Assembly (NCBI GenBank): GCA_964580575.1
Contig: CAZOLJ010000009.1
Location: 12,758 to 76,757, forward strand
Direction: 5' to 3'
Source: CAVPDE01 sp964580575
Lineage (GTDB): Bacteria; Desulfobacterota; DSM-4660; Desulfatiglandales; HGW-15
DNA length: 64,000 nucleotides
The translations under genes were made by a program, and so were the position numbers. The notes under the pieces are model-generated. The model did not search any database. It was not told where the DNA came from and saw only the letters and a list, made by a program, of their open reading frames with translations. Below are positions 1 to 8,350 of this stretch, in pieces; the stretch's first letter is position 1; every line of letters begins with the position of its first letter.

Positions 1-195
1 CAGGGAGATATCCACGAACATGTCCACCCGCTCATAGAGCAGGCCGATCAGGATGAGCAACACCACGGTCTTGCTTCCTATCGCGTTCACCCCGATGAGA
101 CGATCCGGGACCGTGGGGCCGAAGGCTCCACGGTACAGGGACAGCAACATCAGCATTCCTATATAAAGGGCAACGTAAAGAAAGACCTGGTCCAT
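1..195 (-). CDS. mnhF: Mrp/Mnh cation:proton antiporter subunit F, partial (C-terminus beyond window)
   Basis: Small membrane subunit of the multi-subunit Mrp (Mnh) Na+/H+ antiporter, acting in the inner membrane. Only the first 65 codons are visible; the frame is open to the left edge. The protein starts MDQVFLYVALYIGM, giving a first membrane segment, followed by the family stretch GPTVPDRLIGVNAIGSK and a second hydrophobic segment (VVLLILIGLLYE). The ATG overlaps the mnhE stop as TGATG, typical of translational coupling in mnhEFG operons. Subunit G would be expected just left of the window. Function is by family resemblance; the transported ion cannot be read from this subunit. Confidence 0.85.
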   Translation of the reverse strand, partial: MDQVFLYVALYIGMLMLLSLYRGAFGPTVPDRLIGVNAIGSKTVVLLILIGLLYERVDMFVDISL

Positions 196-788
196 CAGTT
201 CTCTCCAAAGGCCTTGGCGATCCGTTCCTCCATGTCGCCCGGGAGGGATTCGGCCGATTTCGCGTCGATGGCGTGGACCCTGAAATACCCGTCCGAGGAG
301 ACGTAAATGGTGATCGTGCCCGGCGTGAGGGTAATCGAATTGGCAAAGGTCAGCTGGGAGAGATCGCTCCGCAATCGGGTTTTGAACCTGATGATCTGGG
401 GATCGATGACGTCCATCATCCTGGGATGAAAGGTGAGATACAGCAAATGGAAGTTCGAGAGGACGATCTGGTACAGGAGCCAGGGAATGTAAGCAATAAA
501 CCGCACCCAGGAAACGATCAGGCGGCCCAGGGAAATATCCGAACGGGGAAAGAGCATGTCGGAGGAGAAGTAAGAAACAAGGGCGCAGGAAATGACCCCA
601 AGACTCAAATGAAAAAGATCAAACTTGCCGGAAAGCACAATCCAGAGAACCAGCGTGATCAGGAAGGTGAGAACGAAAGGCGCAAAAGGCCTCCGTGGCC
701 GACGGACGGCCGGAGGCTCGACCCTGTTTCCTTGACGTGATGGATCGCGGTGGTCGCTTGTCCGCTTCTGAAGTTCCAAAGAGTGCAT
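195..788 (-). CDS. mnhE: Mrp/Mnh cation:proton antiporter subunit E
   Basis: Membrane subunit of the Mrp antiporter. After a polar, Arg-rich N-terminus come hydrophobic segments (FVLTFLITLVLWIVLSG, then LSLGVISCALVSYF) and the family region with IPWLLYQIVLSN and the C-terminal TFANSITLTPGTITIYVS, which is diagnostic for MnhE. About 197 residues from the chosen ATG, slightly longer than the usual ~160 because of the polar N-terminal tail. The ATG at 788 was chosen because GGAGG lies just upstream, though with short spacing; a GTG at 836 in the same frame has no ribosome site. A good sigma70-type promoter lies 70-95 bp upstream, so this appears to be the first gene of the operon, followed by mnhF with TGATG overlap. 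Confidence 0.88.
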   Translation of the reverse strand: MHSLELQKRTSDHRDPSRQGNRVEPPAVRRPRRPFAPFVLTFLITLVLWIVLSGKFDLFHLSLGVISCALVSYFSSDMLFPRSDISLGRLIVSWVRFIAYIPWLLYQIVLSNFHLLYLTFHPRMMDVIDPQIIRFKTRLRSDLSQLTFANSITLTPGTITIYVSSDGYFRVHAIDAKSAESLPGDMEERIAKAFGEN

Positions 789-855
789 TTCCTCCGGTTC
801 AACTCGAACCCCCACTCCGCACAGCTCCGGGGGCACGGGTCATTTTGAGCGCCGA

Positions 856-884
856 ATGTTAGGCACTTCAACTTGGGATGTCAA
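856..884 (-). promoter_or_regulatory. Candidate sigma70 promoter for mnhEF
   Basis: On the minus strand TTGACA (884-879) is separated by 17 bp from TAACAT (861-856). The predicted start of transcription is about 60 nt upstream of the mnhE ATG. Perfect -35 hexamer and ideal spacing; no experimental support. Confidence 0.55.
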
Positions 885-1025
885 TAGTAAAATTCATTGG
901 TTGTGGTGACAGAACAACCGGATCATCGGCGCGGGGACGGAGAAACGAAAAGCGGGTTTTTTGCTGCTGAGAGCCATGGGCGAGAAGCATCTCAGGTTCG
1001 GCTAAGAGTGTCTGCGGCAGCGGCG

Positions 1026-1523
1026 TCAGGAGCGGCGGGGAGTCTTGATAAAAGGCTCGCTTTCGGCAAACTGCACGTTGTTTCGGATGAGCCGTTTGAC
1101 CATATCGAGAAGTTGAGACCTTTCTTCGTTTGAAAAACCCTTCAGCAGAACCTCCAACCACTCGTCCTTTTCCTTTTCAATGGAATTCAGCGTTTCTTTG
1201 CCTTTCGGGGTGATCTCGAGGAGCCTCACTCGCTCGTCCTTGGGGTCTGACTTTCTGAGGATGAACCCGGCTTTTTCCAGCCTCTTTGCGAGCCCTGTCA
1301 TATTGGCCCCGGGAACGAGCATAATGCGACCTACCTCACTGATCTTGTTCTGCCCGTTTTCCGAGGCCTCCAGGACCCTCAGAACATTGTACTGGGGAAA
1401 AGAGAGCCCATAGTTCCTGAAAACACCCGTGTGGGCTCTCTTAAAAATCTCTGCAGCCCTGACAACAGCGATGAGCAGTTTTTCATCCGTGCTCAAGTTG
1501 CTTTTGTAAGGGGACCCTGCCAT
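1026..1523 (-). CDS. MarR-family transcriptional regulator
   Basis: Winged-helix regulator of 165 residues, the normal MarR length. An N-terminal dimerisation helix precedes the HTH (LSFPQYNVLRVLEAS, then KISEVGRIMLVPGANMTGLA), and the wing carries the signature DPKDERVRLLEITPKG. C-terminal helices complete the dimer domain. The ATG has GAGAGG upstream. It is divergent from the 19-kb acyl-CoA ligase/corrinoid/Liv array; MarR proteins next to fatty or aromatic acid catabolic genes usually repress the divergent operon and respond to a CoA thioester or acid. Local regulation of the array is therefore an inference from position. The shared upstream region (1524-2008) is AT-rich near this gene, with three TTGAC words, and contains a long palindrome. 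Confidence 0.9.
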   Translation of the reverse strand: MAGSPYKSNLSTDEKLLIAVVRAAEIFKRAHTGVFRNYGLSFPQYNVLRVLEASENGQNKISEVGRIMLVPGANMTGLAKRLEKAGFILRKSDPKDERVRLLEITPKGKETLNSIEKEKDEWLEVLLKGFSNEERSQLLDMVKRLIRNNVQFAESEPFIKTPRRS

Positions 1524-1599
1524 GGAACGCCTCTCTCATGCGCCAAGTGTGGTCATTTTTTTATAACAAGCCGTTGACAAAATCAATTACTTAATATAT

Positions 1600-1935
1600 T
1601 GACAATCGAAACATTGACTAAATGTAACCGTTTAGCTCTTTGAAATAAACACAGAAAAAGGCCATGGGGGTCCCTCTAAAAACAGAAAAACGAAGAAGCC
1701 ACAGCGCAGTGGCCAGCTTTAGGCAATAGGTGAGGCGGGCGGAGGGCTACCGGGGAATTCGCCATCTAAAGCCCTGCAGGCAGGTGCCGGTGAAACCTCG
1801 CCGCCCGCCTTCGCTGCCCCTCAGCTGCAGATTCCTTCCCGCACACTCTTCGTTTTCTGTTTTTAGAGGGACCCCCATGGCCTGAACCATCCATTTCAAA
1901 GAGCCAAACGGTTACGATTAAATCCATTTCAATCA
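1600..1935. repeat. Long nested inverted repeat between marR and the ligase operon (MITE-like or structured element)
   Basis: The 485-bp gap 1524-2008 has no credible gene but holds a large palindrome. The inner arms 1660-1696 and 1847-1882 are complementary over 36-37 bp with one extra A. Outer arms 1624-1646 and 1893-1915 match over 23 bp with one mismatch, and weaker complementarity continues outward to about 1600 and 1935. The ~150-bp centre is itself hairpin-rich: GCCAC/GTGGC at 1699-1713, CTTTAG/CTAAAG, and a GC-rich stem GGCGGGCGG/CCGCCCGCC. The layout resembles a non-autonomous mobile element with terminal inverted repeats, or a very stable RNA. No target-site duplication was clear by eye. 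Confidence 0.8.
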
Positions 1936-2008
1936 CTGTCTTTTAATGTCATTCCCTCTGTTGCCGTGACAGGTTTAAAGAATCGCTGCTGAATTTCGGA
2001 GATTGGAC

Positions 2009-3514
2009 ATGAACCTCGCCATGAACCTGGAAGCCTCAGCCTGTTTCTTTGCCGATCGTCCGGCAGTGCGGCAGGCCGGCTCCGAAACATCCTATGTCCA
2101 ACTCAATGATCAGTCGAACAGAATCGCCACTGGCCTTTTGAAGATGGGTGTCAAGGCCGGGGAGCCCGTGGGCCTCTGTGCCCCGAACTCCGCCGACTGG
2201 ATCGCGTTCTATTTCGGTGTGCTCAAGAGCGGAGCCATTGCCGTGACACTTTCCGCTGTTCTAGCGGGAGAGGAGCTTGCAACTCTTGTGAGCCACTCGC
2301 GGCTGCGGTTCCTCCTCGCTCATGAAAGCAGGCTCCAGGACCTGGATCGGCTAAAGAACCAGAGCGGCGTCGAGAAAGTTATTTGCCCGGGAGGAGATCT
2401 GGAACTCGGAGACCTGGTGAAGACGGGTTCAGGGTCGTTCAAGACCGTTGAGAGGGATCGAGAGGACACGGCCGCGATCCTTTACACCGGCGGCACCACC
2501 GGCCTGCCCAAGGGCGTCATGCTGACCCACGAAGGCATCCAGTGTTCGAGCCACATAATCGCTCACTTCGAGCGCTCGACGGAAAACGATGTTGCCCTCT
2601 GCTTTCTACCCTTCAACCATGTCTTCGGACAAGTCCACATCCTAAATGGAACGATTCTGAGCGGGGGGTGTCTTGAGCTCCTGCCTGCCTTTGACTTGGA
2701 CCAGGTCTTGACGGCCATGGAAGCCGGCCGGGTGACGAAGTTTTTTGCTGTGCCCACGGTGTACATCAGGCTTTTGAGCATAAAGGATCTGAAGACAAAG
2801 CTCGGAAACCTGCGCTACTGCTTTTCAGCCGCTGCTTCCATGCCCATGGAGATCGTTAAGCAGTGGAAAGAGCGATCCGGGATCACCATTTCCGAGTCCT
2901 ATGGCATGACTGAAGCCATGCCGGTCACTTTCAACCACTACTATCCCGAGCGGCACGTGGTGGGGTCGGTGGGGCAGGCGGTTCACGGCGTGGAGATCCA
3001 GATCAGGGACAAGGAGGGGAATCTGCTGGAACAGGGACAGGAAGGCGAAATCTGCATCCGCGGGCGCAACGTTATGAAAGCCTACCTCAATAACCCGGAA
3101 GGCACGCGCTCCGCTTTCTGGGAAGGCGGATGGCTCCGTTCCGGGGACATAGGAGTCTTCGATCGTGACGGGTACCTCTACCTTGTGGACCGCCTCAAGG
3201 ATCTCATTATTACGGGCGGAGAAAATGTCTACCCTCGGGAAGTGGAGGAGGCGATTTACACAAGGCCTGAAGTGGAGCAGTGCGCCGTTGTCGGTTTGCC
3301 GGATAGGGAGTGGGGTGAACGGGTGGTCGCCTTTATCGTACCGAAGCCGGGCCAACGCGTTGTTGCCGATGAGATGAAGACTTCGCTCAAAACCCGGCTA
3401 TCGCCCTTCAAGGTGCCGAAAGAGTACATCATGGTCAGTGAACTGCCGAAAAGCCCGACAGGAAAGATTCTTAAAAGGGAACTTCGAAAACAGCATCTGG
3501 AGAGAGGAAAGTGA
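2009..3514 (+). CDS. Class I acyl-CoA ligase (AMP-forming), first of three
   Basis: ATP-dependent activation of a carboxylic acid to its CoA thioester in the cytoplasm. About 501 residues, normal for a FadD/4CL-type ligase. Visible motifs in order: P-loop YTGGTTGLPKG near residue 158, YGMTE near 297, SGDIGVFDRDGYLYLVDR and the hinge region GGENVYPREVEE, and the C-terminal PKSPTGKILKREL containing the catalytic lysine. ATG at 2009 has GGAG seven bases upstream; an in-frame TTG at 2003 is less likely. It heads the plus-strand array, divergent from marR and just downstream of the palindrome. Substrate is not predictable by eye; neighbours (acyl-CoA dehydrogenase, Liv transporters) fit a short or medium, possibly branched or methylated, acid. 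Confidence 0.9.
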   Translation: MNLAMNLEASACFFADRPAVRQAGSETSYVQLNDQSNRIATGLLKMGVKAGEPVGLCAPNSADWIAFYFGVLKSGAIAVTLSAVLAGEELATLVSHSRLRFLLAHESRLQDLDRLKNQSGVEKVICPGGDLELGDLVKTGSGSFKTVERDREDTAAILYTGGTTGLPKGVMLTHEGIQCSSHIIAHFERSTENDVALCFLPFNHVFGQVHILNGTILSGGCLELLPAFDLDQVLTAMEAGRVTKFFAVPTVYIRLLSIKDLKTKLGNLRYCFSAAASMPMEIVKQWKERSGITISESYGMTEAMPVTFNHYYPERHVVGSVGQAVHGVEIQIRDKEGNLLEQGQEGEICIRGRNVMKAYLNNPEGTRSAFWEGGWLRSGDIGVFDRDGYLYLVDRLKDLIITGGENVYPREVEEAIYTRPEVEQCAVVGLPDREWGERVVAFIVPKPGQRVVADEMKTSLKTRLSPFKVPKEYIMVSELPKSPTGKILKRELRKQHLERGK

Positions 3515-3587
3515 TCTTCCGGGGGACGTCTCGGCATAAGAGCTTGAGAGACGCCCGGGAGTTGGAGGATGGAAAAGGAGATCGTTT

Positions 3588-4220
3588 ATGGCGGAAGCCT
3601 TGGTCCAAGCTCTTGTGGATATGAAAGAGGCCGAGGCCCTGCAGAGGGCCAAGCAATTGCTTGCTGAGGGGACGGAACCTCTAAAAATCCTGGGGAGTTG
3701 CTCCATGGCCATGGAGATCGTCGGGCAGCGCTTTGAGAAGGGGGTGTATTTCTTGCCCCATCTCATGATGGCGGGGGAGATGCTGAAACAGATTTCTGCA
3801 ATGATCAAACCTCTTGTGCAGGAACAGAAAGCCGAAGCAAAGAAGGGAAGGGTGCTGATCGGCACCGTGGAAGGGGATATCCACGACATCGGTAAGAACA
3901 TCGTCGTCTTTCTGCTGGAAGCAAACGGTTTTGAAGTGCGCGACATTGGTATCAATCAAAAACCTGCCAAGTTTGTCGAAGCCGTCAAGGAGTTTCAGCC
4001 CAAGGTGGTAGGGATGAGTGGATTGCTCACCCTGGCGTTTGACTCCATGAAGAAGACCGTGGAAGCGATCAAAGAAGCAGGACTGCGTGAAACGGTGCGG
4101 ATCGTGATCGGCGGAGGTGTCGTCACGGAGAAGATCAAGGACTACAGCGGCGCGGATGCGTATGCTCCTGACGCGATGGCAGGCGTGAGACTTGCCAAAG
4201 AGTGGACGCAGAGGAGATAG
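3588..4220 (+). CDS. Corrinoid (B12)-binding methyl-transfer protein, MtaC/MttC-like
   Basis: Methyl-carrier protein of the two-domain type used by methanol, methylamine, glycine betaine and methoxyaromatic methyltransferases. Residues ~1-85 form the helical cap domain (AMEIVGQRFEKGVYFLPHLM). From ~88 the Rossmann-like cobalamin domain has the base-off motif GDIHDIGKN with cobalt-ligand His99, then VGMSGLLTLA (SxL loop, S144) and VIGGGVVT (GG motif). 210 residues, normal length. The stop is followed one base later by the start of the UroD-fold gene, whose ribosome site lies inside this gene's tail, so the two are translationally coupled. The cap domain argues for methyl transfer and against a carbon-skeleton mutase. 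No corrinoid-activating (RACE) ATPase is in the window. Confidence 0.93.
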   Translation: MAEALVQALVDMKEAEALQRAKQLLAEGTEPLKILGSCSMAMEIVGQRFEKGVYFLPHLMMAGEMLKQISAMIKPLVQEQKAEAKKGRVLIGTVEGDIHDIGKNIVVFLLEANGFEVRDIGINQKPAKFVEAVKEFQPKVVGMSGLLTLAFDSMKKTVEAIKEAGLRETVRIVIGGGVVTEKIKDYSGADAYAPDAMAGVRLAKEWTQRR

Positions 4221-4221
4221 C

Positions 4222-5571
4222 ATGCAACAACGATTCCTGGAAGCCTCGGCTGAGGCGGAGAAGAAACAGGAGGAAAGGTACGGCATCTGGCTCAAGGGGG
4301 AAGGCATCCCCTTTGTCGACGAAAAAGCGGAGAGGGCTTACCGGGAACGGGTCATCCTGATGAAAGAGGCGATCCAGCTCAGGCAAAGGCCCAATCGCAT
4401 TCCTGTGTGCCCCTCAGCCGGCTTCTTCCCCATGCAGTATGCGGGGATTACCATGTACGATGCGATGTATGACTACCGCGCTCTCGGAACAGCGTGGGAG
4501 TCCTACCATCTCGACCTTGAGCCGGATGCCTACAACGGCCCCACGACGATCGTGCCCGGCAAGGTGCTGGACATCCTGGATCTGAAGCTCTACGAGTGGC
4601 CGGGACATGGTGTTTCTCACGAGCGGGAATACCAGTACGTTGAAGTGGAGTACATGAAGGCGGAGGAATACCAGGACTTGATCGACGACCCCACCGCCTT
4701 TTTTCTGAATGTCTACTTCCCTCGCATCTTCGGGTCTCTCAAGCCCTTGGCCGCTTTTCCCCTTCTTCCTCCGGTGAACGAAATCCCCATGGTGCCGCCG
4801 CTCGCCATGCCTTTTGGGGCAGAGAACATGAAGGCGGCCTTGGAATGCCTCGCTAAGGCGGGAGAGGAAGCGCTTCGTTGGAGAGCGGCAATACGGGAGA
4901 TCGGCGGCCGCATCATGGGAAAGGGGTTCCCCGCTTTTTCAGGGGGCTTCACCAAGGCGCCTTTTGACGTGATAGGGGACAGCTTGAGAGGCACCCAGGG
5001 AGTCATGCTGGACATGTTCCGTTTTCCGGATGAGCTGAAAGAGGCCTGCGAGCGATTGATCCCGAGCATGATCAAATGCGCTGTAGGGGCATGCAACGCA
5101 ACCGGCCACATCATGCCTTTCATGCCTCTTCACAAGGGCGCAGACGGCTTTATGTCCCAGGAGCAGTTCAAGACTTTTTATTGGCCGAGCCTGAGGAAAC
5201 TCATCATCGGCCTGGTCAACGAAGGACTGGTGCCTCAGCTTTTTGCCGAGGGATCGTACAACGATCGTCTCGAAGTCATTTCCGATGTCCCCAAGGGCAA
5301 GGTGGTGTGGTGGTTTGACCGGACGGACATGAAAAAGGCGAAAGAGACGGTGGGCAGAGTGGCCTGCGTGGCGGGGAATGTCCCGTTGGATCTGCTGTGT
5401 ACCGGCACTCTTGACGAGGTTAAGGCTTACTGTAAGGAACTCATCGACGTGGCCGGCGCGGGTGGAGGATTTATCCTCTCGACAGGAGCAGGAATCCAGG
5501 GTTCGAGAAAAGAAAATGTGAAAGCCATGATCGAGTTCTGCAAGGACTACGGCAGATACGGAAAGAGATAG
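4222..5571 (+). CDS. UroD-fold protein (MtaA/CmuA superfamily) with altered zinc-ligand motifs
   Basis: 449 residues from the ATG, which has GAGGAG upstream. It belongs to the uroporphyrinogen decarboxylase fold group, which includes CoM methyltransferases MtaA/MtbA, CmuA and some O-demethylase components. Recognisable positions: VPQLFAEGSYNDRLE (~337-351) where zinc enzymes have the HxC motif, GNVPLDLLCTGTLDEV (~385-400), and FILSTGAGI (~417-425) where zinc enzymes have a Cys after SPG. Here H, C and C are replaced by F341, E343 and A423. It is much longer than HemE (~350) and lacks HemE's N-terminal arginine motif, so heme synthesis is unlikely. Coupling to the corrinoid protein suggests it makes or uses the methyl-corrinoid; the substrate is unknown. 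Confidence 0.85.
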   Translation: MQQRFLEASAEAEKKQEERYGIWLKGEGIPFVDEKAERAYRERVILMKEAIQLRQRPNRIPVCPSAGFFPMQYAGITMYDAMYDYRALGTAWESYHLDLEPDAYNGPTTIVPGKVLDILDLKLYEWPGHGVSHEREYQYVEVEYMKAEEYQDLIDDPTAFFLNVYFPRIFGSLKPLAAFPLLPPVNEIPMVPPLAMPFGAENMKAALECLAKAGEEALRWRAAIREIGGRIMGKGFPAFSGGFTKAPFDVIGDSLRGTQGVMLDMFRFPDELKEACERLIPSMIKCAVGACNATGHIMPFMPLHKGADGFMSQEQFKTFYWPSLRKLIIGLVNEGLVPQLFAEGSYNDRLEVISDVPKGKVVWWFDRTDMKKAKETVGRVACVAGNVPLDLLCTGTLDEVKAYCKELIDVAGAGGGFILSTGAGIQGSRKENVKAMIEFCKDYGRYGKR

Positions 5572-5580
5572 AGGAGTCCC

Positions 5581-6729
5581 ATGGGCTTCAATCTGACCAA
5601 AGAGCAGATTGACATCCAGAAAGCGGCCAGGGAATTTGCCGAAGGCGAGCTCAGGCCCGTCGCAAGGGATCTAGACGCCAGAGAGACCTTCGACGACCGC
5701 TTGTGGAAAAAGGCGGCCGAACTGGGGTTTCTGGCCGTGTTCGTGAATGAGAAATATGGCGGCTTGGGGCTAGGCTATCTTGAGCAGTGCTTGATCGTTG
5801 AGGAGTTCGCCCGCGTGGACCTTGGAATCGCCCATGCCCTTGAATCCACCTTTTTCGGGACCCAACTCATCCAGTTTGCAGGCAATGAAAAACAGAAGGA
5901 GAAGTATCTGCCTCCCCTATGCCGTGGGGAGATGCGGATGGGCGTTGCGATCACAGAGCCGGATGCCGGAAGCGACGTGACGTCCGTGACCACGCAAGCG
6001 ATCAAAGACAACGGGGACTATGTCATCAGCGGAAACAAGATCTTCATCACCAACGCCACGCTCGCCGATTTCCTGATTGTCCTGTGCGTTACCCATCCCG
6101 ATCACCCCAAAAAGCACGACAGGTTCAGCACGATCCTGGTGGAGACGAACAGGGCAGGATATGAAGCCAATGTTTTGCACGGTAAGCTTTCGCTCCGGCC
6201 GTCGAATACGGGCGAAGTGGCGTTCAAAGGGGTCAGAGTCCCCCTGGGCAATCTTCTGGGCAAGGAAGGAAGGGGCTTTTACAATGTCATGGAATTCTTC
6301 AACCGGACGCGCGTCCAAGTGGCCGCCCTGGGGGTGGGGACGGCACAGGGTGCCCTGGACAAAGCCGTCGCCTACGTGCGCCGGCGCGAGCAGTTTGGAA
6401 GTCCTCTTGGAGCTTTCCAGCTCGTGCAGGGAAAAATCGCGGAAATGGTCACGATGACCGAAGCGGCTCGATCCCTATGCTATCGCGCGGCATCAAAACT
6501 CGATTCCAAATCCCCTGATCCGGCGCTCAGCTCTATGGCGAAGTGGTACTGCGCGGAGGTGGCGGTGAAAGTTGCTGACGACGCCATCCAGCTTCATGGG
6601 GGATATGGCATCCTCGAAGAGTATGATGTGGCTCATTACTGGCGCAATGCAAAAGTCCTGGAGATCTTTGAAGGAAGCAAAGAGATAGAGAAGATCCTTA
6701 TCGGTAAAAAGATTCTCAGCGCGAGATGA
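5581..6729 (+). CDS. Acyl-CoA dehydrogenase
   Basis: FAD-dependent alpha,beta-dehydrogenation of an acyl-CoA, passing electrons to ETF. 382 residues, the usual length. Motifs: EPDAGSDVTSV (FAD/substrate region), HGKLSLRPSNTGEVAFKGVRVP, the flavin-binding RRREQFGSPLGAFQLVQGK, LHGGYGILEEYDV and the catalytic-base region LEIFEGSKEIEKI with Glu near residue 363. ATG at 5581 with GAGGAG upstream, nine bases after the UroD-fold gene; livG follows after six bases, so all are likely one transcript. The chain-length or branching specificity cannot be assigned from sequence alone. No ETF genes are seen in this window. Confidence 0.93.
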   Translation: MGFNLTKEQIDIQKAAREFAEGELRPVARDLDARETFDDRLWKKAAELGFLAVFVNEKYGGLGLGYLEQCLIVEEFARVDLGIAHALESTFFGTQLIQFAGNEKQKEKYLPPLCRGEMRMGVAITEPDAGSDVTSVTTQAIKDNGDYVISGNKIFITNATLADFLIVLCVTHPDHPKKHDRFSTILVETNRAGYEANVLHGKLSLRPSNTGEVAFKGVRVPLGNLLGKEGRGFYNVMEFFNRTRVQVAALGVGTAQGALDKAVAYVRRREQFGSPLGAFQLVQGKIAEMVTMTEAARSLCYRAASKLDSKSPDPALSSMAKWYCAEVAVKVADDAIQLHGGYGILEEYDVAHYWRNAKVLEIFEGSKEIEKILIGKKILSAR

Positions 6730-6735
6730 GTAAGG

Positions 6736-7554
6736 ATGCAAAACAACGGCCAAGTGGCATTGCGGATTGATAGCGTCACACTCGGTTTTGGCGGAGTGAC
6801 TGCGCTATCCAACGTGAGCATGGACCTCAAGGGGAACGAGATCCTCGCGGTCATCGGCCCGAATGGGGCAGGCAAGACCGCTCTGCTGAACTGCATCAGC
6901 GGTTTCTACAAGCCTCAAAAGGGAGACATCGTCTATGCCGGCCGAGAAATCACGAGAATGCGGCCGGACAAACTGGCCAACCTTGGGATTGCAAGGACCT
7001 TTCAGAACATCGAGCTCTACACCGGGCTGAGCACTCAAGACAATATCATGGCGTCCCGGCACGCGCTGATGAAGCAAAATTTTGTGAGCGGTGCGCTGTA
7101 TCTTGGTTGGGCGCAAAAGGAGGAAATCAGGCACCGGCAGGTCGTGGAAGAAATCATTGACTTTCTGGAAATAGCGCACATCCGAAAGAAGATCGTCGGC
7201 CTTCTGCCCTACGGTCTTCGGAAACGGGTCGAGCTGGCCAGAGCATTGGCTCTTGAGCCCAAGGTTTTGCTTCTTGACGAACCTATGGCAGGAATGAACC
7301 TGGAAGAAAAGGAGGACATCGCGCGGTTCATCATCGACGCGTTTGAGGGGCAAGGGGCCACTTACCCGGACACACCGGTTCTGAGGGATGGAATCCGGTC
7401 CATTGTACTCGTCGAGCACGATATGGGGGTCGTGATGGACCTGGCGGATCGAGTCGTCGTTCTCGATTTCGGGCGCAAAATCGCCGAGGGCACGCCCTCA
7501 GAGATCAGCGCCAACCCCGCGGTGATCAGCGCCTACCTGGGGAAGGGGAAGTAG
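6736..7554 (+). CDS. livG: Branched-chain-type ABC transporter ATPase LivG (module 1)
   Basis: Cytoplasmic ATPase of a HAAT/Liv-family importer for small carboxylates or amino acids. 272 residues. Walker A GPNGAGKTALLN near residue 38, the LivG-type degenerate signature PYGLRKRVELARAL, Walker B LLLDEPMAG and the H-loop LVEHDMGVVM. The C-terminal segment IAEGTPSEISANPAVISAYLG is typical of LivG. Start ATG follows a GTAAGG ribosome site; the gene abuts livF (TAG immediately followed by ATG). Membrane subunits of this module are downstream, beyond the second ligase gene, an interleaving that ties transport to CoA activation. Confidence 0.93.
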   Translation: MQNNGQVALRIDSVTLGFGGVTALSNVSMDLKGNEILAVIGPNGAGKTALLNCISGFYKPQKGDIVYAGREITRMRPDKLANLGIARTFQNIELYTGLSTQDNIMASRHALMKQNFVSGALYLGWAQKEEIRHRQVVEEIIDFLEIAHIRKKIVGLLPYGLRKRVELARALALEPKVLLLDEPMAGMNLEEKEDIARFIIDAFEGQGATYPDTPVLRDGIRSIVLVEHDMGVVMDLADRVVVLDFGRKIAEGTPSEISANPAVISAYLGKGK

Positions 7555-8349
7555 ATGCTGTTAGTGAAGAACATTGAAGTGGCCTACATGAAGGTCATTC
7601 AGGTCCTGAGAGGCGTATCCCTGGAAGTCCATGAGGGGAAGATCGCCGCCCTGCTCGGAGCCAACGGGGCGGGAAAAACGACCACGCTGAAGGCCATATC
7701 CGGGATGCTGAAGACAGAAGAAGGAGAGGTCACGGACGGCAGTATTGCATTTAACGGCAAAAGGATTGATGGGTATGGTCCGGAGGTGATTGCCGCCATG
7801 GGGATCAGCCAGGCCATGGAGGGGCGAAGGGTTCTCGAACACCTCAGCGTTGAGGAAAACTTGTTGGTCGGCGCCTACTGTCGAAAAGACCGGGCTGGAG
7901 TCAAGAAAGATCTGGAGCTCGTTTTCGATTACTTCCCGAAGATCAAGCTCCTTCGCCAACGGACAAGCGGCTACCTCTCGGGCGGGGAACAACAGATGCT
8001 CGTGATCGGCCGAGCCCTCATGGCGCGTCCCCGGCTGATGCTTCTCGACGAACCTTCTCTTGGTCTTGCCCCTTTGATCATCGAAGATATTTACCACATC
8101 ATCGACAGAATCCGTGCGGACCAGAAGATGGCCATTCTCCTGGTGGAGCAAAATGCGAGGGCCGCCCTTGGGATTGCAGACGAGGGTTATGTCATGGAAA
8201 ACGGCAGAATCGTGATGGGAGGCCCAGCAGATAAGTTGAGGGATAATGAGGACGTACGGGAATTTTACCTGGGACTTTCTGCACTGGGGTCGAGAAAGAG
8301 CTATCGCGATGTAAAGCACTACAGGCGAAAGAAGAGGTGGCTGGGATAA
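7555..8349 (+). CDS. livF: Branched-chain-type ABC transporter ATPase LivF (module 1)
   Basis: Second ATPase of the first Liv-type importer, pairing with LivG. 264 residues: Walker A GANGAGKTTTLK, signature LSGGEQQMLVIGRAL, Walker B LLLDEPSLGLAP, and the LivF H-loop variant LLVEQNARAALGIAD. A basic C-terminal tail (SYRDVKHYRRKKRW) extends about 20 residues past the typical LivF end. Its ATG directly follows the livG stop. A degenerate hairpin repeat begins immediately after its stop, separating it from ligase 2. Confidence 0.93.
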   Translation: MLLVKNIEVAYMKVIQVLRGVSLEVHEGKIAALLGANGAGKTTTLKAISGMLKTEEGEVTDGSIAFNGKRIDGYGPEVIAAMGISQAMEGRRVLEHLSVEENLLVGAYCRKDRAGVKKDLELVFDYFPKIKLLRQRTSGYLSGGEQQMLVIGRALMARPRLMLLDEPSLGLAPLIIEDIYHIIDRIRADQKMAILLVEQNARAALGIADEGYVMENGRIVMGGPADKLRDNEDVREFYLGLSALGSRKSYRDVKHYRRKKRWLG

Positions 8350-8350
8350 T

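Noticed and set aside
1720..1850. Possible cobalamin riboswitch upstream of the corrinoid-containing array
   Set aside because: Some GGTGCCGGTGAAA-like words appear, but the B12-box and conserved core of the riboswitch cannot be assembled on either strand; the palindromic layout explains the pairing better.
3588..4220. Corrinoid protein as small subunit of a B12-dependent acyl-CoA mutase
   Set aside because: It has the helical cap domain of methyl-transfer proteins, and no mutase large subunit is nearby.
4222..5571. Annotation of the UroD-fold protein as heme-biosynthetic uroporphyrinogen decarboxylase
   Set aside because: It is about 100 residues too long, lacks the HemE N-terminal arginine motif and is coupled to a corrinoid protein, not to heme genes.
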